From Candidula unifasciata (lineage: Eukaryota > Mollusca > Gastropoda > Stylommatophora > Geomitridae), in contig CAJHNH020000805.1 of assembly GCA_905116865.2 (NCBI GenBank), forward strand, positions 295,737 through 359,736: DNA of 64,000 nucleotides, written 5' to 3'. Below are positions 35,073 to 46,062 of the stretch, piece after piece. Both the position numbers and the translations under genes were made by a program. Under the pieces are notes generated by a model. That model was not told the origin of the DNA. It did no database searches and saw nothing but the letters and a program-made list of their open reading frames with translations. Each line of letters starts with the position of its first letter. The first letter of the stretch is position 1.

Positions 35073-35325
35073 CATTTGGCAGGTCGACTCTGTGTGTGAC
35101 ACAGATAACAGAACATTTGGCAAGTCGACTCTGTGTGTGACACAGATAACAGAACATTTGGCAGGTCGACTCTGTGTGTGACACAGATAACAAAACATTT
35201 GGCAAGTCGACTCTGTGTGGGACACAGATAACAAAACATTTGGCAAGTCGACTCTGTGTGGGACACAGATAACAGAACATTTGGCAAGTCGACTCTGTGT
35301 GGGACACAGATAACAGAACATGAGT
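35073..35325. repeat. Minisatellite, 41 bp unit, six copies
   Basis: Unit CATTTGGCAAGTCGACTCTG plus TGTGTGACACAGATAACAGAA. GTCGAC recurs at 35083, 35124, 35165, 35206, 35247 and 35288. The three minus frames here (about 84-169 codons) are repeat artefacts. Confidence 0.95.
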
Positions 35326-35867
35326 GGCAATGTCCCGAGTACAGGGATGTCCATTTCCAATTTGTACTTGTATTCATTTATTAACGTGCATACATAAATT
35401 ATTATAATAATCTCAAAAATGTCGACAAAAGTCACATTGCTCTGCCCAACGACCGTCCATATAAACGCTATCTCACTTCTAATTGAACGACTATCAGCTA
35501 GCTAACTTATGATTGGTCTACCTTGAGCCACGCGACCTTGGGTTACTTTCACGGGTGTGTTCCGCAATTTCGTTGACATTGCGTGTCGTGTATTTATTTC
35601 ATCATGCCAGATGTTTTAACACTCCAAAAACATCGACAACTGGGTCTAACACACAACCCCTTTAGAGAGTGATGAAACCTATCTCACATGGAGTCTCTTT
35701 CTCGGAATAAAAACGTAAATGCAAGACAACAAAAGACCGCCACACCTATAACCTAGACCATGGTAGACTAGTCCAACAAATTTATCAATGTAACTTGACC
35801 TACTTTTCGTGAGGAGACCAACGTTTCAATAACCAGGATGTGAATAATAGTAATAATAAGTTGAACA
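35326..35867. other. Intergenic sequence
   Basis: No gene or repeat recognised. Confidence 0.45.
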
Positions 35868-35931
<64 letters not shown>

Positions 35932-35944
35932 GTGTGTGTGTGTG
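35868..35944. repeat. (TA)n-(TG)n microsatellite
   Basis: About 60 bp of TA followed by a short TG run. Confidence 0.98.
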
Positions 35945-36064
35945 ATACATTTACAATAATTTAAGATTTACAAGTATATAGACTCAAAAATAACTGATAT
36001 ATATACTTATAGGAGGCCAATCACCTTTCTAAATTTTTTGTGTGTGATGGTGGGGAGGTGGGGG

Positions 36065-36320
36065 TGGATTTCAGAAGATACAGGAAACAGCAGTTGCAGC
36101 GCTTGATCTTGAGGATTCCTACACAAGAATCAGATATGATATTCAACTCTGCATTGAAATGAGCTGGTTCAAAAACCACTGGCGATATTTCCATGATCTC
36201 TGTTCCTATTTCAGCAGCCCAGGAAGAGATTCAATTCAAATGGTACAGTAGCAATCTATGCCAGGGATTGTGGTATCTGTGCTTAGTCAGAGGGACATCT
36301 GCCCCCAGCTGGTCAACCGT
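36065..36320 (+). pseudogene. Probable non-LTR reverse transcriptase fragment
   Basis: A frame shows ALDLEDSY, resembling the first catalytic RT motif (VxLDxxxAYD-like with a following YDI), then further residues spread over two frames. The similarity is short and the reading is broken, so this is tentative. Confidence 0.35.
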
Positions 36321-36392
36321 AGCTGGTCAACCGTAACTGGTCAACCGTAGCTGGTCAACCGTAGCTGGTCAACTGTAGCTGGTCAACCGTAG
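36307..36392. repeat. Tandem repeat, 14 bp unit, six copies
   Basis: Unit GCTGGTCAACCGTA with one AACTGG and one AACTGT variant. Confidence 0.95.
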
Positions 36393-36665
36393 AGCAGCTA
36401 TCCTACATTCCAGCATGGCTGTCCTCTGGGTACATGAACCTCAGAACCACGCAACATTGCCCCAGAACGTCTATAAAACCAATCTATTAATTATTCACTA
36501 GTGCAAGGCAATGTCTACACAAGGAAGGCTGCAAAAGTTCAAGCAACTTAAGTTTGACCGACAGCGGCATTCGCAGAAAATGCTCTTGAATTACGACAAC
36601 TGAGTTAAAGGCAACATACAGCTCAAGAGCAACAGAGAATGTAGACAACGTGACTGGTCGATGTG

Positions 36666-36667
<2 letters not shown>
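36393..36667. other. Intergenic sequence
   Basis: Nothing recognised. Confidence 0.45.

Positions 36668-36741
<74 letters not shown>
36668..36741. repeat. (GA)n microsatellite
   Basis: About 72 bp of pure GA. Confidence 0.98.
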
Positions 36742-36744
<3 letters not shown>

Positions 36745-37179
36745 CGCTAAGTGTTGTTATCGACACAATACAAGCAGCCGTTTATGGTGCTTTCTAGGCA
36801 ACAAGAATGCTTGTTAGATCCCATGCCAGTAGTAATACCTAGCATTACGCATACCATTTTCTTGGTGTAGCCGCTATGTTACCTATACTGAAGAGGTTCT
36901 TCTTTATTATGTATGCACCTCCTCATGACTTTTATTGAAGGCATCTATGACTGGCACCTTCTAAGCGTGATGTTTTTGTTTTATTTTTTGTAGATTATAG
37001 ATTTCGATGACTTCTTGATTTATTTGAGTCACATGGCCACGTGATTGGGGGTCAAGGGTCATCTAGGCTGCTGATTTAGTGTGTGAGGGCTGACAGAGCT
37101 GAGGACCCGACAGATAAATCCCTTTTACATGAAACATGATACAACCAACTGTTTGAGGCAAACAATATTATTATTAGTT
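36742..37179. other. Intergenic sequence upstream of the ORF/integrase cluster
   Basis: No gene was recognised. The sequence is AT-rich around 36990-37050. Confidence 0.4.
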
Positions 37180-37308
37180 ATGGACCCACGCTGGAGGCAC
37201 CCGTTCACAACGCCGGACCTACGGGAAGTGGTAAACCCGTCTTTGTGCAATCTGGCTGATATGAGCGATCCGGTCCCGGAGGAGATTATTTGGTACTACG
37301 TAGAATGA
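37180..37308 (+). pseudogene. Short ORF of unknown function, probably broken
   Basis: A 42-residue frame from the ATG at 37180 has ordinary, non-repetitive amino-acid composition (Pro, Trp, acidic residues) and ends at TGA 37306-37308. Coding-like composition continues in another frame up to about 37372, suggesting a frame break. I do not recognise a family. Its position just upstream of another ORF and an integrase fragment on the same strand suggests it belonged to the same mobile element. Confidence 0.3.
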
Positions 37309-37427
37309 CAACCCCTGTAGGACAACGTGGAGGAAGTCATCTTTAGCGAAGGTCAACCTGATAAGGACTAATGACGAGGGGCTAGGCGCCGGTAAGTTAT
37401 TATAGACGATTTGATGTTCGAGACTTG

Positions 37428-38126
37428 ATGACAGAGTCACTAAGCTGTTTACTAAAAGTTGTTACTATTGCAACATTAGTGTTATTTATATTGTGTAAAA
37501 ACCTCTTTGGGAGTGATCAAGAACAGAGAACCAACAGTTATAATTCGCATTGCCTCACAGTTTTCAAAAACCCTCGTGACGGCTCACAGATTACCACTAT
37601 ATCAAACAGATGTATCCCGGCCGCGTTTCCTACGTCTAAGAAAGCTTTAAGGATGCCACAGCTAAATCTAACGGTTATTTGCTTTTCCATCTCCGACAGG
37701 GAACACCGTACCAAATCAGACTACGCAGCGAAGTATTTAACGACGAAAAACGAGCTGCGCTTTGTGTGCGATGTGAAACCCGGTACCTCCAAATACATAA
37801 TTAAAACAGCCTCACAGGACCTCATAGAAACACTCTCATACGGAACTAATACAGAGCAACGACAGCAGCCGCCGACTTCACCGGTTTTAAAAAAGAAAAA
37901 CACAGAGGCTGAGAGTCATTTGACACTGCTGGTTAAAACTAACAAGAAGATAGCTCAACCAGAGACACTATCGGTACCTTCGTTTTCCACTTTGCAAAAA
38001 AAGCAAAAGTCTAAAATATCAATACCCCGGTGTGAAAAATGGCCCCACAAACAAGAAAACATTACTATGATCCTGTTGAAAACGGGACGTATAGTGGATT
38101 TGTCGCCTGGCAACGCCACACCATAG
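37428..38126 (+). CDS. Uncharacterised 232-residue ORF with N-terminal hydrophobic segment
   Basis: From the ATG at 37428 the frame runs to TAG at 38124-38126. Residues about 8-25 (LLKVVTIATLVLFILC) form one hydrophobic segment, either a signal peptide or a signal anchor. The remainder is mixed, with four or more cysteines in the first half and a basic, Lys/Pro-rich second half. It is the longest non-repetitive frame outside known element proteins. The integrase-like fragment begins just downstream on the same strand, so it may be cargo of, or a gene within, a Polinton-like element. A host single-exon gene or a chance frame are alternatives. No family was recognised. Confidence 0.4.
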   Translation: MTESLSCLLKVVTIATLVLFILCKNLFGSDQEQRTNSYNSHCLTVFKNPRDGSQITTISNRCIPAAFPTSKKALRMPQLNLTVICFSISDREHRTKSDYAAKYLTTKNELRFVCDVKPGTSKYIIKTASQDLIETLSYGTNTEQRQQPPTSPVLKKKNTEAESHLTLLVKTNKKIAQPETLSVPSFSTLQKKQKSKISIPRCEKWPHKQENITMILLKTGRIVDLSPGNATP

Positions 38127-38129
38127 TCG

Positions 38130-38340
38130 GGGCAAAATAGATCACAGAAAGATTTGGTCACAAAGATGCGTATACTCTGCATAAACAGGTCCATCGACGT
38201 TTGAAAAGACGTGCCACCATTATAGGATGTATCAACCAACAGTTTCAGGCGGATCTCATAAATATGCAAACTCCATGAAAACACAGCTTTGGGATTTAGT
38301 GACTTGTGTAGACGCATTCAACAATTATCAGTAACAGTCT
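38130..38340 (+). pseudogene. DDE integrase fragment, Polinton/F54H12.3-like
   Basis: A plus frame at 38136-38282 shows DAYTLHKQVHRR followed by an arginine-rich step and FQADLINMQ, matching the DAYTLHKPVR...WQADLVDMQ entry into the rve-type integrase core (first catalytic Asp in QADL). A second frame at about 38293-38331 gives DLVTCVDAFNNY, matching the next strand of the same fold. A frame break lies between them and nothing further downstream matches, so about 60-70 residues of the core survive. Such integrases belong to Polinton/Maverick elements and relatives, which include animal-virus-like forms. The duplication described next starts inside this fragment. Confidence 0.6.
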
Positions 38341-38359
38341 CTAAAAAAAAAAGTACCAT

Positions 38360-38790
38360 GTGTTGCAGCAGCTAGCTGAAGATGTAAGCACTGCCGTCTG
38401 CGGGGATCAAATCAATGGAACCTTCAATAAATTTTGTCTAAACTTCCGTGATAAGAAAGAACGAAAACATAAAGCGTGGATAACATCCGAAACCATCAAA
38501 ATAATTCAAGTCTGGGAGACCGAAGAAATCCCAGCAGACTGGAGAGAATGATATCTTGTGTACTACCCAAAAAAGATGATTTACAGGAGTGAGAGAGCTA
38601 TTGCGGAATTATGTTGCTGTCAGTTTCTGGTAAAATATTGAGTAGGATTATTTTAGAAATATTAAAAGATACTATTGATGAAAGGCTAAGAGATGAACAT
38701 GCAGGTGTTTGGTCAGACAGATCCTGTACTGACCAGATAGCCACATTACGTATAACAATCGAGCAGAGCATTGCATTGAAATTGTCACAC
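38360..38790 (+). pseudogene. LINE reverse transcriptase fragment (duplication copy 1)
   Basis: Frames at 38360-38551 and 38611-38823 carry WETEEIPADWRE (the linker before RT), VSGKILSRIILE, and DEHAGVWSDRSCTDQI, which corresponds to the HEQAGFRxxRSCTDQI block of RTE/CR1-type elements. There is an internal stop after the first block. The parent is truncated on both sides. Confidence 0.8.
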
Positions 38791-38879
38791 AGTGCATATA
38801 TCCTTGGATCATTTCTATCATAATTTGGCCTAGGTACCTGAATTCATGGGTACGTTCTCTCACTAATATTATAATCGGC

Positions 38880-39245
38880 GTATGTGTATCCCTTGTTAAG
38901 TTCCCTTACCAACATTTGTTCCAGCATTCATGTATCCCTTGTTAAGTTCCCACAACAACATTTGTCCCACGTACATGTATCCCTTGTTAAGTTCCCTCAC
39001 CAACATTTGTCCCATTTACATGTATCCCTGGTTAAGTTCCCTCACCAACTTTTGTCCCAGCATTCATATATTCCTGGATAATTTCTATCATTTGCCCTAC
39101 GTACATGTATCCCTTGTTAAGTTTCCTTACCAACATTTGTCCCACGTACATGTATCCCTGGTTAAGTTCCCTTACAAAAATTCTCCCAGCAAACATGTAT
39201 CCCTGGATAATTTCTATCATCAACATATGTCCCAGATTGCAATTT
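38880..39245. repeat. Minisatellite, 46 bp unit, about eight copies (copy 1)
   Basis: Unit with TGTATCCCTTGTTAAGTTCC, CTTACCAACATTTGTCCCA and a CGTACA linker. Two interspersed half-units read CCTGGATAATTTCTATCATC. Confidence 0.9.
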
Positions 39246-39955
39246 GAACGTTTGATTGTGTGTACACATTTCATCCCTCACATGTGCCTGTGTATGCAAA
39301 CTCCCTGCCCATATTTTTATGTTTTTTGCAAACTCCCTTTTCACATTTTTCCATGTGTGCTAAACTCCCTCCCCACATTTGTATGTGCGTGCAAACTCTG
39401 TCCTAAAATACAACCGTGTGTGCACATCCCCTTCCCACATTTGCGGCCAACAAGATTATTATTTCAATAATACTTTGGTCGCGTGACCGTATGGGCAATA
39501 ATTGTTAGGTAAATTGATAACTGGTGATTTTGCTGTTTAATGTTTCATAACGGTAAGCTGTAACGCTTTCATAACGGTAAACTGTAACGCATCAATTGAT
39601 CTCTTTATTGCCAGGTACTGGTTGGTTGCGCCAGCCTTTACGTGTTGACATGTTTATAGACATAAATATGACGGTTGACTAGTATAAGAGGTAGAATGAG
39701 CCTGAAATCACTAGCTGCTGTACATTTGACAGTCGTCGTACTGTAAGTACATTGTCTCTGTGAAATCAGTGGTCTGGCTAGAGACGATGCTGCCCGTACG
39801 CCCAATGCATCTACGACTTTAGTTGAATCCTGTCTCCATGATCACAGCATCGGCAATGACTTCAGATGTTGTCAGTCTTCAACGCCATTTTACTCGACCT
39901 CGCGTTGACCTGATTCGAAAACTGTTCTGGCTAATGTCCATCCATTCCTGGATGT
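39246..39955. other. Intergenic sequence (copy 1)
   Basis: Starts with a degenerate repeat around GCAAACTCCCT (39295-39440). The remainder (to 39955) is unrecognised. Repeated at about 44768-45477. Confidence 0.5.
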
Positions 39956-40425
39956 TGTCCACTCGACTATATGGAACATTGTTACAGACTGCTGTCAGGT
40001 TATTCCTTGTTGTCCACTCTACTGTATAGAATATTCTTACAGACTGCTGTCCGGTCATTTCCTTGATGTCCACTCTACTACATAGAACATTCTTACAGAC
40101 CGCTGTCCGGTCATTTCCTTGATGTCCACTCTACTATATAGAACATTCTTACAGACCGCTGTCCGGTCATTTCCTTGATGTCCACTCTACTATATAGAAC
40201 ATTCTTACAGACTGCTGTCCGGTCATTTCCTTGATGTCCATTCTACTATATAGAACATTCTTACAGACTGCTGTCAGGTCATTTCCTTGATGTCCACTCT
40301 ACTATATAGAACATTATTACAGACCACTGTCCGGTCATTTCCTTGATGTCCACTCTACTATATAGAACATTCTTACAGACCGCTATCTAGTCATTTCCTT
40401 GATGTTGTTCGCTCGACATGATCAA
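39956..40425. repeat. Minisatellite, 56 bp unit, about nine copies (copy 1)
   Basis: Unit GATGTCCACTCTACTATATA, GAACATTCTTACAGACCGCT, GTCCGGTCATTTCCTT. The second duplication copy has one additional unit. Confidence 0.95.
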
Positions 40426-40484
40426 ACATTTATACAGAGGGCTGTTCGGTCATTCCCTTGATATTTTCCTCTTCTTATTTCTTC

Positions 40485-40770
40485 TTCTTCGCGTTCACCA
40501 GCTGTAAACTCTGGCGGAAGGTTCTGGTTGCTCGTCCACTACTGAACTGCAGTCCTGCTCCAGAAGCTGAGTGTTGCGTGTGCATCAGTTTTACAGATCT
40601 CATTCTCTTGAATACAGACAATTGGTTCCTTGCCTCTCCGGCAGATGCACTTCAAAGGAAGCTCCCCAATTATTCGACTCTTACGACATGCCTTTGGGGA
40701 GGCAGTGGGTCTATTCTTGTTTTCCCCACAATGGGGCCCCGGAACCCACACGGGGGTATTTTCCACTGAA
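40485..40770 (-). repeat. Dispersed repeat D, best-preserved copy (duplication copy 1)
   Basis: Order on the plus strand: TTCTTCTTCGCGTTCACCAG, TCTGGCGGAAGGTTCTGG, TTTTACAGATCTCATTC, TTCCTTGCCTCTCCGGCAGA, CTTCAAAGGAAGC, ATTATTCGACTCTTACGACA, CTATTCTTGTTTTCCCCACA, GGGGCCCCGGAACCCACACG. The last block is the most conserved among copies. Confidence 0.82.
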
Positions 40771-40789
40771 GTTCTGGAACACTCACAGC

Positions 40790-40915
40790 AGCCGCTGCCT
40801 GGTCACTCCTTGTTGTTGTCCGGTCGACTTCATGAAATTTTCATACAGAGCACTGTCCAGTCATTCCTGTTGGTTGTCTATTTGACTTCATGAAACTTTC
40901 ATACAGGCCTCTGTC
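40790..40915. repeat. 58 bp repeat, about two units (copy 1)
   Basis: CATTCCTGTTGGTTGTCTAT, TTGACTTCATGAAACTTTCA, TACAGAGCACTGTCCAGT. Expanded by four units in the second duplication copy. Confidence 0.85.
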
Positions 40916-40924
40916 CGGTCGCTG

Positions 40925-41390
40925 CAGCTTTCCACACACACAAGCATCGTGATTGTAGCTGACTCAGAGAGCACGCTGAAGAAGGTCTGGACAGGCATGC
41001 CTCGTGAAGAGTATTGTCTGAATTTTTTTTACCAGGAAATGCCGGTGTGTTGGGAAATGAACAGGTGGACAGACTGGCTGGGTCTGCAAAGCTTGGTTCA
41101 CAACTGATGCATAATAAGGCAGACGTGGTTAGTGCCTTGTAGAAGAGCGTGTACAGTTGGGAGGAGCAGATAGATCACCACAGGCTGGTGGGATTGATGC
41201 AGGGGGGAAGTGACGAGAGGTTCTAGCAGATGCTCGAGGCTCAGAGGAAAGGCAAGATTGACGTTTAATTAGAATGCTACTGGCACCATTAGTATCGGAC
41301 CTCTTCGCTGGCTGCTGAAGATGGGGACGGAGCGCTTATGGGAATGCCCCGAGTTCTGTGATTTCGGTTCTTGAATCAAATCAATCATAA
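40925..41390 (+). pseudogene. LINE family X RNase H relic (duplication copy 1)
   Basis: Matches 56380-57120: GATTGTAGCTGACTCAGAGA (TDS motif region), GCCGGTGTGTTGGGAAATGA (GVLGNE), CAGACGTGGTTAGTGCC, GCTACTGGCACCATTAGTAT, TGGCTGCTGAAGATGGGGAC and GCTTATGGGAATGCCCCGAG. Frames are broken by indels and stops. Confidence 0.75.
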
Positions 41391-41650
41391 ATGTTGAAGT
41401 CCCGTCCTTCTTTAATGTTGTCCATTTGACCTGATGGAGCATTCACACAGGTTGAAGTAGGTCATTCTTTGATTTTATCCACACTTACACAACTGTCTCT
41501 ACCTGCTCTGTGTTCGTCCAATTCAAATTACCACAGTTCACATTCTTTAAGACGGAGTTACGTCTCTGTCTTAGGCTACATGTCTTAACCGTCATACTTA
41601 TCGAAACACACTTGAAACATATCTTGTCAGATGTATTATAAATATATATG

Positions 41651-41651
<1 letters not shown>
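41391..41651. other. Intergenic sequence (copy 1)
   Basis: No gene recognised. Repeated in copy 2. Confidence 0.45.

Positions 41652-41719
<68 letters not shown>
41652..41719. repeat. (TA)n microsatellite (copy 1)
   Basis: About 60 bp of TA. The counterpart lies at 47464-47530. Confidence 0.98.
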
Positions 41720-41720
<1 letters not shown>

Positions 41721-42054
41721 CACTAAGTGAAGTGTATGAGTATCTTCAATTGAAAACCATAGGTTCCAGTCACCACGGCACTTGATGGTAGTGTATCGTA
41801 TTCTCACTTGGTGGCCGCGGTTTCCAGTCACCACTTATCTACAACTGTCACTGTCGACTCTAGCTTTGCTTTCCATTTCTAGTCTAACTATCTTTCTATA
41901 ATTTCTTGAGAACGTTACATTTTCTGCATTCTGCTACGATTGTAAATGTTTTCACCAACTCCTTCACCTTATACCTATTGACATGACACAAACTGATTAT
42001 CTTTACCTTATATATCAGAATGTCTTTTGATTAGCATATACCCATATACGTGCT
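41720..42054. other. Intergenic sequence (copy 1)
   Basis: Contains two diverged blocks of TTCCAGTCACCAC about 65 bp apart. No gene. Confidence 0.45.
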
Positions 42055-42189
42055 TTAAAATATACCGGTGTTTTGGGAAACGAACAGGCATCTGGCTGGA
42101 TCGTCTACACCACTGGGTGATGAACTGAGGCATGACAAACCTGATGTGTCGAAAACTTTGTGGGAGCGATCGAATAAGGCAGAAGCGTG
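42055..42189 (+). pseudogene. LINE family X RNase H sliver (copy 1)
   Basis: ACCGGTGTTTTGGGAAACGA (GVLGNE) and the following AGGCATGACAAACCTGATGT match the family X relics. It is joined directly to a different RNase H from family Y at 42190. Confidence 0.6.
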
Positions 42190-42790
42190 AATGGATCATT
42201 ACGGTACCAATCTTGGCTCACAGTATGTGGTAATGCTGACAGATGCTAAATCAGTACTTGAAGCACTCCAGTCTAGGAAACTACCAGAATTGCAAACACT
42301 GCTGACACAACTCAGCCTTCAGCTAAGAGTCGTAATGCAGTGGATACCGTCTCATTGTGGAGTGCCTGGAAATGAGAAAGCTGATCAACTGGCAAGAGAA
42401 GGTGCGACAAAAGTGCAGCCGGGTGTACAGTCACATACCACCACAAGAAAAGAATAATTAAATCAATCAGGAAACCACCAGTCCCAGCACAAGACGACTA
42501 TTTTATTTTGGACAGATTAACCTCCGCCTCAGAACAGGGCACAACCGATTACGCAACCACATGTACACAAAATGCAAGATAGGTGTATCAGCCATGTGCA
42601 CCTGTGGAAATGTGCCCCAGACATCAGAGCATGTACTCCAGGACTGCACCGAATTTGACACATTAAGGCAAACCTTTTGGCCAGAAAGAACAACGGTGGA
42701 ACGTAAACTCTATGGACCACTGAATGAACTAAAAACGACAGTGAAATTTATACAAGAGACAAAACTGCTGATATAGACAACTTATTTCAG
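42190..42790 (+). pseudogene. LINE family Y RNase H plus C-terminal Cys/His domain (copy 1)
   Basis: The frame at 42191-42457 includes VVMLTDAKSVLEAL (third catalytic Asp) and VVMQWIPSHCGVPGNEKADQ (catalytic His and Asp) of RNase H. After a frame break, 42561-42776 gives a C-x-C...SEHVLQDCTEFD cluster of the LINE C-terminus. It lacks RT and the first part of RNase H. It resembles the intact element at 28.8-33.4 kb in architecture but not in close sequence. Confidence 0.85.
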
Positions 42791-42973
42791 GCGAACGAAA
42801 GAAGAAGAAAAGGTATCGAGAGACTGATTGACTTTCTGTAAAGGAGCATAGGCGCTCTGCCTGCTGACACCAAGTCGTCCTATCCTTTGCTATCTTGTGC
42901 AGAGCGAACAGGTGATGACGACTGCTAGGTTTCTACGGGAGAGTAGCGGCTGTCGAAAACAGGAACAAACAGC
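42791..42973 (+). other. Family Y 3' flank (copy 1)
   Basis: Holds GCGAACGAAAGAAGAAGAAA, a possible LINE 3' tail, then unrecognised sequence leading into the 39 bp array. Confidence 0.4.
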
Positions 42974-43833
42974 CAACCCAGTACCTTAACTATCCAACAA
43001 CACTGTAATATACAACCTAGTACCTCAACTATCCAACAACACTGTAATATACAACCCAGTACCTTAACTATCCAACAACATTGTAATATACAACCCAGTA
43101 TCTTAACTATCCAACAACACTGTAATATACAACCCAGTACCTTAACTATCCAACAACACTGTAATATACAACCCAGTACCTTAACTATCCAACAACACTG
43201 TAATATACAACCCAGTAACTTAACTATCCAACAACACGGTAAAATACAACCCAGTACCTTAACTATCCAACAACACTGTAATTTACAAACCAGTACTTTA
43301 ACTATCCAACAACTGTGTAATATACAACCCAGTACCTCAACTATCCAACAGCACTGTAATATTCAACCCAGTACCTTAACTATCCAACAACACTGAAATA
43401 TACAACCCAGTACATTAACTGTCCAACAACACTGTAATATACAACCCAGTACCTTAACTATCCAACAACACTGAAATATACAACCCAGTACATTAACTGT
43501 CCAACAACACTATAATATACAACCGAGTACCTTAACTATCCAACAACACTGAAATATACAACCCAGTACCTTAACTATCCAACAACACTGTAATGTACAA
43601 CCCAGTACCTCAACTATCCTCCAACACTGTAATATACAACACAGTACCTCAACTATCCTCCAACACTGTAATATACAACCCAGTACCTCAACTATCCTCC
43701 AACACTGTAATATACAACCCAGTAACTTAACTCTCCAACAGCACTGTAATATACAACCCAGTAACTTAACTCTCCAACAGCACTGTAATATACAACCCAG
43801 TACCTCAACTATCCTTCAACACTGTAATATACA
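42974..43833. repeat. Minisatellite, 39 bp unit, about 22 copies (copy 1)
   Basis: Unit ACCTTAACTATCCAACAACA plus CTGTAATATACAACCCAGT. The right breakpoint of the duplication falls inside it: the last unit is cut at ATATACAAC and joined to GCATTCAACAATT. Confidence 0.96.
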
Positions 43834-43881
43834 ACGCATTCAACAATTATCAGTAACAGTCTCTAAAAAAAAAAGTACCAT

Positions 43882-44312
43882 GTGTTGCAGCAGCTAGCTG
43901 AAGATGTAAGCACTGCCGTCTGCGGGGATCAAATCAATGGAACCTTCAATAAATTTTGTCTAAACTTCCGTGATAAGAAAGAACGAAAACATAAAGCGTG
44001 GATAACATCCGAAACCATCAAAATAATTCAAGTCTGGGAGACCGAAGAAATCCCAGCAGACTGGAGAGAATGATATCTTGTGTACTACCCAAAAAAGATG
44101 ATTTACAGGAGTGAGAGAGCTATTGCGGAATTATGTTGCTGTCAGTTTCTGGTAAAATATTGAGTAGGATTATTTTAGAAATAATAAAAGATACTATTGA
44201 TGAAAGGCTAAGAGATGAACATGCAGGTGTTTGGTCAGACAGATCCTGTACTGACCAGATAGCCACATTACGTATAACAATCGAGCAGAGCATTGCATTG
44301 AAATTGTCACAC
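43882..44312 (+). pseudogene. LINE reverse transcriptase fragment (duplication copy 2)
   Basis: Same as 38360-38790, with one visible coding change (Leu to Ile after ILSRIILEI). Internal stop conserved. Confidence 0.8.
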
Positions 44313-44401
44313 AGTGCATATATCCTTGGATCATTTCTATCATAATTTGGCCTAGGTACCTGAATTCATGGGTACGTTCTCTCACTAATATTATAATCGG
44401 C

Positions 44402-44767
44402 GTATGTGTATCCCTTGTTAAGTTCCCTTACCAACATTTGTTCCAGCATTCATGTATCCCTTGTTAAGTTCCCACAACAACATTTGTCCCACGTACATGT
44501 ATCCCTTGTTAAGTTCCCTCACCAACATTTGTCCCACTTACATGTATCCCTGGTTAAGTTCCCTCACCAACTTTTGTCCCAGCATTCATATATTCCTGGA
44601 TAATTTCTATCATTTGCCCTACGTACATGTATCCCTTGTTAAGTTTCCTTACCAACATTTGTCCCACGTACATGTATCCCTGGTTAAGTTCCCTTACAAA
44701 AATTCTCCCAGCAAACATGTATCCCTGGATAATTTCTATCATCAACATATGTCCCAGATTGCAATTT
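44402..44767. repeat. Minisatellite, 46 bp unit (copy 2)
   Basis: Same unit count as copy 1, so this array has not changed since the duplication. Confidence 0.9.
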
Positions 44768-45477
44768 GAACGTTTGATTGTGTGTACACATTTCATCCCT
44801 CACATGTGCCTGTGTATGCAAACTCCCTGCCCATATTTTTATGTTTTTTGCAAACTCCCTTTTCACATTTTTCCATGTGTGCTAAACTCCCTCCCCACAT
44901 TTGTATGTGCGTGCAAACTCTGTCCTAAAATACAACCGTGTGTGCACATCCCCTTCCCACATTTGCGGCCAACAAGATTATTATTTCAATAATACTTTGG
45001 TCGCGTGACCGTATGGGCAATAATTGTTAGGTAAATTGATAACTGGTGATTTTGCTGTTTAATGTTTCATAACGGTAAGCTGTAACGCTTTCATAACGGT
45101 AAGCTGTAACGCATCAATTGATCTCTTTATTGCCAGGTACTGGTTGGTTGCGCCAGCCTTTACGTGTTGACATGTTTATAGACATAAATATGACGGTTGA
45201 CTGGTTTAAGAGGTAGAATGAGCCTGAAATCACTAGCTGCTGTACATTTGACAGTCGTCGTACTGTAAGTACATTGTCTATGTGAAATCAGTGGTCTGGC
45301 TAGAGACGATGCTGCCCGTACGCCCAATGCATCTACGACTTTAGTTGAATCCTGTCTCCATGATCACAGCATCGGCAATGACTTCAGATGTCGTCAGTCT
45401 TCAACGCCATTTTACTCGACCTCGCGTTGACCTGATTCGAAAACTGTTCTGGCTAATGTCCGTCCATTCCTGGATGT

Positions 45478-46003
45478 TGTCCACTCGACTATATGGAACA
45501 TTGTTACAGACTGCTGTCAGGTTATTCCTTGTTGTCCACTCTACTGTATAGAATATTCTTACAGACTGCTGTCCGGTCATTTCCTTGATGTCCACTCTAC
45601 TACATAGAACATTCTTACAGACCGCTGTCCGGTCATTTCCTTGATGTCCACTCTACTATATAGAACATTCTTACAGACCGCTGTCCGGTCATTTCCTTGA
45701 TGTCCACTCTACTATATAGAACATTCTTACAGACCACTGTCCGGTCATTTCCTTGATGTCCACTCTACTATATAGAACATTCTTACAGACTGCTGTCCGG
45801 TCATTTCCTTGATGTCCATTCTACTATATAGAACATTCTTACAGACTGCTGTCAGGTCATTTCCTTGATGTCCACTCTACTATATAGAACATTATTACAG
45901 ACCACTGTCCGGTCATTTCCTTGATGTCCACTCTACTATATAGAACATTCTTACAGACCGCTATCTAGTCATTTCCTTGATGTTGTTCGCTCGACATGAT
46001 CAA
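45478..46003. repeat. Minisatellite, 56 bp unit, about ten copies (copy 2)
   Basis: One unit more than copy 1, which accounts exactly for the offset change from 5522 to 5578. Confidence 0.95.
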
Positions 46004-46062
46004 ACATTTATACAGAGGGCTGTTCGGTCATTCCCTTGATATTTTCCTCTTCTTATTTCTTC

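Larger units (their letters stand above)
38312..43833 (+). repeat. Segmental tandem duplication, copy 1 (about 5.52 kb)
   Basis: The sequence starting ACGCATTCAACAATTATCAG at 38312 reappears at 43834 and runs in parallel to the end of the 39 bp minisatellite. Offsets between matching points are 5522, then 5578 after the 56 bp array, then 5812 after the 58 bp array. Identity outside the arrays is very high by eye, with a few substitutions per kb. Confidence 0.97.

Noticed and set aside
34926..35435. 169-codon minus frame with a repeated cysteine pattern
   Set aside because: Translation of the six-unit 41 bp minisatellite.
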